NCBI GenBank assembly: GCA_965199185.1
Contig: CBDAQW010000039.1
Span: 62,001-126,000, forward strand
DNA length: 64,000 nucleotides
Origin: Endozoicomonas sp965199185
GTDB lineage: Bacteria > Pseudomonadota > Gammaproteobacteria > Pseudomonadales > Endozoicomonadaceae
Direction: 5' to 3'
In this document: piece by piece, positions 35,087-43,065 of the stretch
How the letters are laid out: each line of letters starts with the position of its first letter
Numbering within the stretch: position 1 is the first letter of the stretch
The notes under the pieces: generated by a model
The model's database searches: none
What the model saw: only the letters and a program-made list of their open reading frames with translations
Told to the model about the DNA's origin: nothing
Position numbers and translations under genes: made by a program

Positions 35087-36604
35087 CTACATAGTGAAAT
35101 GAGAAAATGGAGTCCGCGGAAGCCAACTGGGCGGCCTCATCATTTGGCGCTCATTCCTCCGAGGCTGAACTGGTTGAAGATTTGGCATATAGGGTCTGAG
35201 AAACGCTTGCTGAGGAGCTGCTCCGGCGAAATTCGCAACGGAGGGTTGATGCGTAATCAACCGATAAAATGAGTATCTCTGATCAGCATCACCACGAAAT
35301 ACCTCCCAGAGCTCCCGCCATCTTCCCGTTGGGACGACGCTAGTCTTTAGCCCTGTAAACTGCCGATTGAGACGAAACAGAAGCCGATTATACCAAACAT
35401 TATCGCTGAGATGAGCTAATAGCAGAGGATCGGTAGAGAGATGACCGGATCTATAACCCCTGAGGAGATAACTCAGTTCTTCATAGGCTCGTGTATATAA
35501 ACGAACAGGATTATTATACATAACACTTTCTATTCTCAGTCGCCGTAGACCTTTCTGATACTCGTGTAATGGACGGGATGGCAGTGGAATCTCACGCTGA
35601 TCAGAGCCAAGCCGAAACTGTTGTTCGAGTAAAGAAGCCAAAGGCGCAAGCATCAAATCATTTGTTGAAAGCAGAAAATGATGACTGACGGCATAGACAA
35701 ATGTTTCACGGAGACCCCAAAGCGCCCCTTGGATGATGGCATTTGAATCAATGACTTCATGACGTGCTGATGGAGAGCCGATAATGCCGATAGCCTCAGG
35801 AACAACACGTCGGATCAATACACTGAATTCTTTATAAAAATCAAAACTGAAATCTCTATTCGTAATAAATGAAGAAAATTCCAGCATACTGAAAACAAGA
35901 TTGCTTCTCTGGGTACCTTCTTGAATAGCCCTACTCCTTAGTTCGTCCAAATAAGGCTGACGATAATAGCCCAAATACATTTCAGAGTTATCTGGCCTTA
36001 ATAATTGCTCATCAGGTAACTTAGGCTCAAGAGAGCCCGGATCCACACTACGCCTATCGATAAATTCAGCAAAATGCGATATGCGGGGTAAAACCGGCAG
36101 ACTTCGAGACGGAAAAGCGAGATCCAGAGACAGGTAATAAATAATATTCCGTGACGCCTGTCTCAGATCATTCATCGCAGCGGAGAGATGCTGAAGATCA
36201 CCACTCCGATTAAATCGACTAAGGTAATTCAACCCCCTCAACATCAGCGCATGGAGAAAATTGTCTTTACAGGCAGCATCAAGAGGCTCGCTCTGCTCAG
36301 CTCCCTGTGCCAGCTCCAGCAACCCAGCCATGAACAGTGACTCAACATTATGCAAGCGTCGGAACTCAGGCATATTCGCCGCAATTATCGCCCGAATTTG
36401 CTCCTCACCATTACTTGAAGAGATTTCGTTAAAGGAAACCCGAAGCATGTTAAATGCGTTTTTAAACGCTGCCAGCTCCTCAGATAGCTGTTGGTCTGAG
36501 ACATCTGATTCCTTTAACCAAATGGCATGAGCAGCCCCAGCATAAACAAAAAGCAAAAAAAACATCATTGATGGAAAACGGGCATAACGGAGAGCTTTCT
36601 TCAT
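35087..36604 (-). CDS. Predicted secreted protein of unknown function
   Basis: A 505-residue protein if started at 36604, which gives a clear signal peptide (MKKALRYARFPSMMFFLLFV, cleavage near AHA). The mature part is mostly helical with no motif I recognise: no cysteine pairs, no nuclease or protease signature, arginine-rich, with a proline-rich C-terminus. The upstream region is occupied by a 181-bp palindromic repeat, so its promoter may lie in or beyond that element. It ends directly against tusB and belongs to the block separating tusB from tusE. Confidence 0.7.
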   Translation of the reverse strand: MKKALRYARFPSMMFFLLFVYAGAAHAIWLKESDVSDQQLSEELAAFKNAFNMLRVSFNEISSSNGEEQIRAIIAANMPEFRRLHNVESLFMAGLLELAQGAEQSEPLDAACKDNFLHALMLRGLNYLSRFNRSGDLQHLSAAMNDLRQASRNIIYYLSLDLAFPSRSLPVLPRISHFAEFIDRRSVDPGSLEPKLPDEQLLRPDNSEMYLGYYRQPYLDELRSRAIQEGTQRSNLVFSMLEFSSFITNRDFSFDFYKEFSVLIRRVVPEAIGIIGSPSARHEVIDSNAIIQGALWGLRETFVYAVSHHFLLSTNDLMLAPLASLLEQQFRLGSDQREIPLPSRPLHEYQKGLRRLRIESVMYNNPVRLYTRAYEELSYLLRGYRSGHLSTDPLLLAHLSDNVWYNRLLFRLNRQFTGLKTSVVPTGRWRELWEVFRGDADQRYSFYRLITHQPSVANFAGAAPQQAFLRPYMPNLQPVQPRRNERQMMRPPSWLPRTPFSHFTM

Positions 36605-36611
36605 ACACAAA

Positions 36612-36793
36612 ACCCGGTGTGTGACTTTTAACTTCAATATGGCTATCCATGCCCATGGATCCCATACAGTCCCTGTACGGGATGACAGCAGAGTGTGCAC
36701 AAACCCTCTACGAGCCGTCATTCTTTACAGGGACTGTACAGAACCCACAAGCCATGGATCGGCAACCAACAAGATAAAAGTCACACATGACGT
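36612..36793. repeat. 181-bp family palindromic repeat, copy 2 (reversed)
   Basis: Runs from ACCCGGTGTGTGACTTTTA to TAAAAGTCACACATGACGT and contains the same two internal hairpin segments as the copies at 12822 and 60020, in the opposite orientation and more diverged (for example CCATGGATCCCATACAG). The right inverted repeat is degenerate at its outer end. It lies directly upstream of the secreted-protein gene. The remaining 36794-36998 is AT-rich with nothing further recognisable. Confidence 0.75.
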
Positions 36794-36998
36794 TACACAA
36801 AGCTTTCTTCATACGACTGCTCACAAGGTATTACTGGAACTGTTAGTTTATGAACCACTTTTCCAGCCATCAAAATTATTTCATAGGTTCTCAAGATTTT
36901 AAGCTCATAAAATTTTAGATTTTAAGTCCAATCAAATCCCTTGCCATTTCAGCTCCGAATACGCACCATTAATGCCTTTGGCTACCTGAAACAACCTG

Positions 36999-37358
36999 AT
37001 GAGAGATTACTATTTTACGTTTTTGTTTGCGTCTTTGTTCTACTGGGTGGGTCTGACAGGTTGTGCACACAAGACGACATATAAAGAACCGTCATTCCTA
37101 TGCTCTTCTGACTGGTTTTACATGGTAGAAACTCTCACAAATACAGCCGATGGATGGGGTCATGGGCCTGACATAGGCTCTGATGAATGGCAATCTGTGA
37201 TTGAATTCAGACTGGGACTCGATCCATCTGACATTCCGGAAAGAAGGACAAGTGCATGGTGTGAATATATCGACCGCAAAATAAAACAACCAGTAGCTGG
37301 TCAGATGGAATCAAATATTTCGGCGTATTGGGCAAATACCATGCAAAGCGCAACGTAG
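36999..37358 (+). CDS. Predicted small lipoprotein of unknown function
   Basis: A 119-residue protein whose N-terminal hydrophobic stretch ends in a lipobox (VGLTGC, Cys near residue 22), so it is probably lipid-anchored. Two further cysteines (LCSSDWF, AWCEY) could pair. The middle (DGWGHGPDIGSDEW) is not a motif I recognise. No strong ribosome site is visible. Accessory gene in the tusB-tusE gap. Confidence 0.6.
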   Translation: MRDYYFTFLFASLFYWVGLTGCAHKTTYKEPSFLCSSDWFYMVETLTNTADGWGHGPDIGSDEWQSVIEFRLGLDPSDIPERRTSAWCEYIDRKIKQPVAGQMESNISAYWANTMQSAT

Positions 37359-37523
37359 AATTTCATAGAGTTAGCACCTAAGTACTTTACCGAATCATCC
37401 GACAATGGCATGCTAAATTAACAGCAACAGTAACCAATAGACCTGATATTCAACAGCAATCATCAGTCTGGCAGTTTGAATGAGGTTGACCTTTATCATA
37501 GATTGATAATCGGAAGCCCTATT

Positions 37524-38126
37524 ATGTATATTCTGCGCCTGAACATTGCAGGACAACCGGTGGAGTGGCTGACCTGGCAGGAGGCCGTTTGCCTCTATTC
37601 AAGAGAGCTGATCCAGTGGAGCCTGGGCAAGCCTCTCTACCGTATTCGCGGCGGCCATAACCGCTGGCAAAGTAAACGTACTATCATCGAATTACCCAGC
37701 ATTCTCGCCTGTGGCGGCAAAAAGCTCTTTCCCACTCGCAACAATCCTGCACTCACCAACCCATCACTGTTTGAAAGAGACAATCATCAGTGCATGTATT
37801 GCGCTAAACAGCTGAACCGACGTTATCTGACCAGAGATCATATTATCCCAACCTCCAGGGGCGGCAAAGATGAATGGATGAATGTAGTAGCCGCTTGCAA
37901 GCGTTGCAATCAGTTCAAAAGTGATCGTTTGCTGGAAGAGATCAACATGAGCCTGATTGCCCTGCCCTATCGCCCTAATGCAGCAGAATATCTGGCTCTG
38001 GTTAACAGTCATCGGATTTTACCAGAGCAGGCAGATTATCTAAGCAATCAGTTTTCAGAACACTGCCGGTGGAACCCGGAAAGTGCAGCAGCCAATGCCG
38101 TTAAGGGCATCGTTATCCCTCAATAA
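37524..38126 (+). CDS. HNH endonuclease family protein
   Basis: A 200-residue protein with a complete HNH domain near residues 90-140: CMYC, then TRDHIIPTSRGGKDEWMN, then CKRCN, which supplies the zinc-finger cysteines and catalytic His and Asn. The N-terminal 80 residues (PVEWLTWQEAVCLYSRELI) match a widespread standalone chromosomal HNH family of proteobacteria whose role is not established to my knowledge. The ATG at 37524 is preferred over a TTG 16 codons upstream. Confidence 0.85.
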   Translation: MYILRLNIAGQPVEWLTWQEAVCLYSRELIQWSLGKPLYRIRGGHNRWQSKRTIIELPSILACGGKKLFPTRNNPALTNPSLFERDNHQCMYCAKQLNRRYLTRDHIIPTSRGGKDEWMNVVAACKRCNQFKSDRLLEEINMSLIALPYRPNAAEYLALVNSHRILPEQADYLSNQFSEHCRWNPESAAANAVKGIVIPQ

Positions 38127-38155
38127 TCAGAAAATAATCAGAGAGGTCTATCTCC

Positions 38156-39469
38156 ATGCCTTCAAAAATACCTGACAATTCCCCCATACCACCCGGGAAA
38201 CCTGTAACATCAGAAGACACATCAGAAGGCATAAAAAGCCATCAAAATTCCCAGGCACACTTCAATGCTCACACCGTTACATCTGTAGAAGACAGTCAAA
38301 GGCAGACGACAGAACCTGAGCAAGCAAGTGCTGATAAAGCAATCAGGGAGATGGAAGTAGCTACTGCAAACCTTAGTAATGATTATGAAATACTGGAAAA
38401 GCAAAAGATCAACCAACAGATTGCAATGGATTTCTATGAAATTTTTAACAATACAAAACAGATCCTTGATGATTTAAACAATAAACGGAAGACTCCTGCT
38501 GAAAAAAGCGACGCAGAAAAAAAACTGCAAAAGATCAACCATGACTTGCTTGAGTTTTTCAGGCTACTTCCCCCGGAAGAATTAGTTAAGCCACTCCAAT
38601 ATCACGAACAGGAACGGCTGAATACAGAGCAGATTGACTTTTTGCAGGTAGAACAGGACACACTTCGATTGACCAGAGTTATAGCATCGGTTGCCGAAGC
38701 GCTTAACAGTGTGCCTGCAGCCAGATTTTCGTTGTTACAGATGTTTCAGACGCCTGAAGAAACACTGATTGCCAATCATCTGCAACACCTCTCACAGCTT
38801 CTGGCTCAATGGCCAGTGGAGCAGCTTTTAAACGGTTTGGCCGGTGAATACACCTTCAATAGCCAAAACCAGAACAGTGATCACTGGCAAAAATGCAATG
38901 AATTAATCCTCGCCTCTCCTAATACAGTCAATAACAGCAAGCTATCACCGACGTATAATACTGATTTACCTCGTGGTGCTGAGTTTGTCATTACATCAGG
39001 TGATGGGATTCGTCATTTTGCTTCAGTAGACACAAAAAACCAGGAAGGCATACAAGACTTGGAAGTATGCTCTGAAAAGCTGGTAGAACTTTGCAGCCAT
39101 CAGCGTAAGTCATTACTTTATATCGCCTCTAACCTGGTATCACAGGCTGCGTACAACCCTCTATTCCATTGCATTAAAGCGGTAATGGATTCGAAATATA
39201 AAAACGCCGGGAGGATTTTATCATCTGATTACACAATGTTAACTGAGTTCATTCCAGTTAACGATTCCTGTATAGATGTGCATTTAAATTACAGTTTCAA
39301 AAAGCATAAATGGATTGCGGAGGACGCATCAGCCATCTGTTACACCAATCAACCTCTTCAAATCTCAACCAGTGTGCGGCTTGATGCAACAAACCCTGAA
39401 AGCCATCAGCTCAGTGACATAAAAATCAAAATAGCAGCGCCAACAAACATTGATCTTCAGCATCACTGA
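38156..39469 (+). CDS. Unknown protein with disordered N-terminus and coiled coil
   Basis: 437 residues. The first 60 are Ser/Pro/Thr/Gln-rich and look disordered. Residues 60-130 are charged and likely coiled-coil, with helical stretches to about 240, and a more globular C-terminal half with scattered cysteines. There is no signal peptide and no recognised catalytic motif. Starts 29 bp after the HNH gene. A secreted effector or a structural protein are both possible; the sequence does not decide. Confidence 0.6.
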   Translation: MPSKIPDNSPIPPGKPVTSEDTSEGIKSHQNSQAHFNAHTVTSVEDSQRQTTEPEQASADKAIREMEVATANLSNDYEILEKQKINQQIAMDFYEIFNNTKQILDDLNNKRKTPAEKSDAEKKLQKINHDLLEFFRLLPPEELVKPLQYHEQERLNTEQIDFLQVEQDTLRLTRVIASVAEALNSVPAARFSLLQMFQTPEETLIANHLQHLSQLLAQWPVEQLLNGLAGEYTFNSQNQNSDHWQKCNELILASPNTVNNSKLSPTYNTDLPRGAEFVITSGDGIRHFASVDTKNQEGIQDLEVCSEKLVELCSHQRKSLLYIASNLVSQAAYNPLFHCIKAVMDSKYKNAGRILSSDYTMLTEFIPVNDSCIDVHLNYSFKKHKWIAEDASAICYTNQPLQISTSVRLDATNPESHQLSDIKIKIAAPTNIDLQHH

Positions 39470-39547
39470 CATTATCGCAGGAGATTTTGTACAATCCCCT
39501 ACCCCGGCAGCCAGTCAGCTGCCATCTTTCTCAGTCAATAAACGGAT

Positions 39548-39871
39548 ATGAATATCACGATGTCTCTTTCCCTGGACCATGATGGTTATCTAGAAAACCT
39601 GTCAGACTGGAACCCTGAAGTCGCAGAACTTCTGGCCAATCAGGATGGCATTTGTCTGACTGACGACCATTGGGAAATTATCCATATTTTGCGGGATTTT
39701 TATCAATCCTTTGAGATGGCACCGAGCCAGAGACCCTTTGTAAAGCATATTGCCAACACCCTTGGTAAAGAAAAAGGCAACAGCATGTATCTGATGAGAC
39801 TGTTTCCGGAAAGCCCTGCCAAAGTAGCAGCCCGCATCGCCGGGCTTCCGCGCCCTACCAACTGTTTTTAA
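39548..39871 (+). CDS. tusE: Sulfur carrier TusE (DsrC family)
   Basis: A 107-residue DsrC-like protein that accepts sulfur from TusD and passes it to MnmA. The penultimate cysteine (RPTNCF) is the active residue, and LTDDHWEIIHILRDFY and RPFVKHI are family landmarks. A second ATG four codons in is possible as start. It stands apart from tusDCB, split by four accessory genes. Confidence 0.93.
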   Translation: MNITMSLSLDHDGYLENLSDWNPEVAELLANQDGICLTDDHWEIIHILRDFYQSFEMAPSQRPFVKHIANTLGKEKGNSMYLMRLFPESPAKVAARIAGLPRPTNCF

Positions 39872-40034
39872 CCTTTTTTCACAGACGAATACTCATTGGC
39901 CATAACACTAATGTTGTTTATGCGATCAAACTATTTGTCAACAGAGCCTACTACTTATTGATTGATCTGCGCCAAACTCCTAAAGTGCGCCCTCCTCACA
40001 GAGTGAGGAAGATTTTTCATCATCGGGGTTGTTA

Positions 40035-40661
40035 ATGAAGCAAACGAATCACTTTGTTGCTGTTGAAGCAAATATTGCAGCGGGCAAATCCACGTTGCTC
40101 CCAAAGCTGGCGGCAGAACTGGACTGGGACCCTATCCAGGAACCCGCTGATGATCCTCAGTTTGCCAAGCTGCTAAAAGACTTCACAACACATCCAAAAG
40201 ACCCGACCAAGCGCATCCGCTTTCAGCAGTACATTACTGATCGTAGGGCCAGCATTGTTGAAGAACTGCCCACTGATCGGAATTACCTGATTGAACGATC
40301 TTTGTATTCGGATCTGATTTTCACTCAGGCTAACTTCCTGTCGATGGAAGCACCTGATGAACAGTACATGTTGCATTACTGTGACATCCAGCGTCGTCTA
40401 CTGGATTACCCGAAAATCAGTGCTGTAGTCTATCTGGTTACCAAGCCGGAAGTGGCTCATAGTCGTTTGCTAAGCCGGGCTCGCAACGCCGAAGAAGGCA
40501 CTCCACTGGAATATCTGCGGGATATTCATAACTACCATGAAGCGATTCTGCCCCAGATCTGCAAGACCATGAATACACCACTCATTATGGTGGAGTGGGA
40601 TAATTTTGGTTGTGAGAAAGATGTTGCCAACAAGATTTTGGATATCGTAAACAATCAATAG
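40035..40661 (+). CDS. Deoxynucleoside kinase
   Basis: A 208-residue dNK-family enzyme that phosphorylates deoxynucleosides for salvage. P-loop EANIAAGKST lies near residue 10, the substrate/catalytic ERSLYSD motif near 85, and a lid region SRARNAEEG near 150. The ATG at 40035 is chosen over an in-frame TTG two codons upstream. The base specificity (dA/dG versus dT/dC) cannot be read reliably. Confidence 0.88.
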   Translation: MKQTNHFVAVEANIAAGKSTLLPKLAAELDWDPIQEPADDPQFAKLLKDFTTHPKDPTKRIRFQQYITDRRASIVEELPTDRNYLIERSLYSDLIFTQANFLSMEAPDEQYMLHYCDIQRRLLDYPKISAVVYLVTKPEVAHSRLLSRARNAEEGTPLEYLRDIHNYHEAILPQICKTMNTPLIMVEWDNFGCEKDVANKILDIVNNQ

Positions 40662-40735
40662 CTGTTTACGCATCCAAAAATATCAGGAGCTTATCGGAGC
40701 TGGCTATGTCTGAACAGACTATGCCAGACCCGACC

Positions 40736-41830
40736 TTATAAATCCGCCAATGGATGCTCTTCCCAAGGCGCTACAAATAAACTGTCGAGAAAGGCATCAT
40801 CCACGTCTGCCACCGACGAATACTTCCATACGGGTTTATTATCTTTCTCCACTAGCAAGGCTCTCACCCCTTCACAGAAATCCCCTTTCAAAGCGGTATT
40901 CACCGACAAGGTCAATTCACTGCAAAATACCTCTTTTAACGACAGATGCCTGGCTTTGCGCAGCTGCCAGAAACTGATGGTGGCAGATAAAGGTGAACCA
41001 CGCAAAGCTGTATCTCTGGATTGGATCAGCCATTCATCACTGGTTTCCAAAGATTGTAGATTTTCCATAACCCTCTGAGGCGTTGGGTGACTCATAAGCT
41101 GACCAATAAGATCACGATGCTCACGAACTTTCGAATAAGGCAACAGCCCCGCACTTTTATCACTGTAATGCGACATAATATCGTAGACAATATGATGAGC
41201 ATTACCTTGCCAGTTTGCTTCCTGCAAAGCCTTGAGAACATTATCCAGAAAGGCATGATCGATAAAACGGTTGGCCAGCCGCAGATACATAGCATCCGCT
41301 GAATTTAAACGACAGCCGGTCAGAGCCATAAACAAACCGATACCGGATGGCATTCTGTTCAGCATCCAGCTACCGGCCACATCGGGATAGAGCCCGATAC
41401 TGATTTCCGGCATCGCCATCACTGTTGTATCGGTCACCACGCGAAAAGCCGCGCCAGCCATCAACCCCAGACCACCACCCATTACAATGCCGTTACCCCA
41501 GCAAATCACAGGTTTTTCATACATGTGAATCAGGTAATCAAGACGATATTCTTTTTCAAAAAAGACCACAGGCGCCTGCTGATCACCACTGCCAACCGCC
41601 TCACTCAGTAAGCGGACATCACCGCCGGCACAAAAGGCTTTCTCACTGCTGCTTTTGATAAACACACAGACGACAGCGTCGTCGGACTGCCATGTCTGCA
41701 AGGTTTCATAGAGACAGTCAATCATTATGTGATTCAATGCATTGAGCGATTTCTCTGCATTCAGTGTTGCAACCGCAATTTTTTTATTATTACCGGCGGG
41801 CAACTCCGAAAAAATAACCGGATCGGTCAT
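40736..41830 (-). CDS. Enoyl-CoA hydratase/3-hydroxyisobutyryl-CoA hydrolase family protein
   Basis: 364 residues, the length of the HIBCH-like branch rather than simple crotonases. Landmarks are KAFCAGGDVRLL (oxyanion region), WGNGIVMGGGLGLMAGA and MPEISIGLYPDVAGSW, the last typical of 3-hydroxyisobutyryl-CoA hydrolase (valine catabolism). Start set at 41830 behind AAGGAGG. Divergent from the crotonase and acyl-CoA synthetase genes that follow. Confidence 0.85.
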   Translation of the reverse strand: MTDPVIFSELPAGNNKKIAVATLNAEKSLNALNHIMIDCLYETLQTWQSDDAVVCVFIKSSSEKAFCAGGDVRLLSEAVGSGDQQAPVVFFEKEYRLDYLIHMYEKPVICWGNGIVMGGGLGLMAGAAFRVVTDTTVMAMPEISIGLYPDVAGSWMLNRMPSGIGLFMALTGCRLNSADAMYLRLANRFIDHAFLDNVLKALQEANWQGNAHHIVYDIMSHYSDKSAGLLPYSKVREHRDLIGQLMSHPTPQRVMENLQSLETSDEWLIQSRDTALRGSPLSATISFWQLRKARHLSLKEVFCSELTLSVNTALKGDFCEGVRALLVEKDNKPVWKYSSVADVDDAFLDSLFVAPWEEHPLADL

Positions 41831-41964
41831 ATTTCCTCCTTGCACTAATGATCAGATAGATCATCAGGTTGATCCTGAAATAGTCAGAATCAGGATATGC
41901 AAGTACTTAGCGCATTTCAAACAGAAAACACCAAACATTCACAATTCATGGAATTCTTAGTTGC

Positions 41965-42077
41965 CCCGGCGTGTGACTTTTATCTCGATGATCGCCTGCC
42001 CATGGCTTATGGCTTATGGCTTCTATACATTCTCTGTGCAGAATGACCGTTCATAGCGATATTGCGCTTGTCTGCTG
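41965..42077. repeat. Truncated copy of the 181-bp palindromic repeat
   Basis: Begins CCCGGCGTGTGACTTTTATCTC and shares CCATGGCTTATGG and the cTGTGCAGAATGACC segment with the full copies, then loses similarity after about TCTGCTGTC. The right inverted repeat is missing. It lies in the 400-bp gap between the two divergent crotonase genes, where I see no other feature. Confidence 0.6.
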
Positions 42078-42238
42078 TCTGATATGGCAATGCTTTTCCA
42101 GACACTTTTCCTGTCGTTCAGAATTATGGTTGACTCTGTTGTTATGACATTGCTATTAATTGTGAAGCCCCGCCCTTTTTTTGGATAGCACTACTAACCA
42201 TAATTTGTTCTGAAATCATCCATGGAAGGTATGACAGT

Positions 42239-43024
42239 ATGAATTTTGAAACCCTCATCTATCGTAAAACAGATAACTACGCCGAAATTCGTTTTAATCG
42301 ACCGCATCGCCTCAATGCCGTAGTGGAACAATTTTATTACGATATGCTGGAAGCACTAACACTGGCAGAAAAAGACAACGATGTACGAGTAATCATGCTG
42401 ACTGGCGAAGGTCGCGCTTTCTGCGTTGGCGCTGATATGAAAGAACACAGTGCCGGTGAAAGGACACTGAACCAGCGTCGTAAATACCTTCAGTTGGGCA
42501 ATGATGTCTGTGAAAAAATCTTCCGCCTGAACATTCCGGTGGTGTCTGCTGTCAACGGATACGCATTGGGTGCCGGTGCTGAAATCGCCTGCAGTTGCGA
42601 CTTTATCCTGATGTCAGACACTGCAAAAATCGGCTTTCCGGAAATCAGTATCGGCACCTGTGTCGGCGGCGGTGTGACCCAGTTTCTGCCCCGGCTGGTT
42701 GGACTGGCCAAAGCCCGTGAACTCATATTTACCGGTCATAAAATCGACGGCCACGAAGCAGAACGTATTGGGTTGATAACCCGCTCAGTCCCTGGAGATA
42801 CTCTGCAGACTGAAACCGAACATTTTATCCGTCAGCTAAGCAGCAAAGCTCCCATCTCTATGGCAATGGCGAAACGCTTATTAAATAACGCCTCTTATCA
42901 AAATCTTGAAGATCAGCTCAGACTTGAGCTTGACAGTGTCTTCATCTGTTCAACCACAGCAGACTGGCAGGAAGGTGTTGATGCCTTTGCCGACAAGCGG
43001 GCACCCGAATTTAAGGATTGCTGA
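42239..43024 (+). CDS. Enoyl-CoA hydratase/isomerase (crotonase fold)
   Basis: A 261-residue crotonase with the oxyanion-hole segments GRAFCVGADMKEH and NGYALGAGAEIAC and the catalytic-region FPEISIGTCVGGGVTQFLPR. It could hydrate or isomerise an unsaturated acyl-CoA. It is followed 41 bp later by an ADP-forming acyl-CoA synthetase and then a second crotonase, suggesting one catabolic pathway. Confidence 0.85.
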   Translation: MNFETLIYRKTDNYAEIRFNRPHRLNAVVEQFYYDMLEALTLAEKDNDVRVIMLTGEGRAFCVGADMKEHSAGERTLNQRRKYLQLGNDVCEKIFRLNIPVVSAVNGYALGAGAEIACSCDFILMSDTAKIGFPEISIGTCVGGGVTQFLPRLVGLAKARELIFTGHKIDGHEAERIGLITRSVPGDTLQTETEHFIRQLSSKAPISMAMAKRLLNNASYQNLEDQLRLELDSVFICSTTADWQEGVDAFADKRAPEFKDC

Positions 43025-43065
43025 TTACCCCAGGCTCCATCTTAAAGAATTTCAGCGGATCAGAT

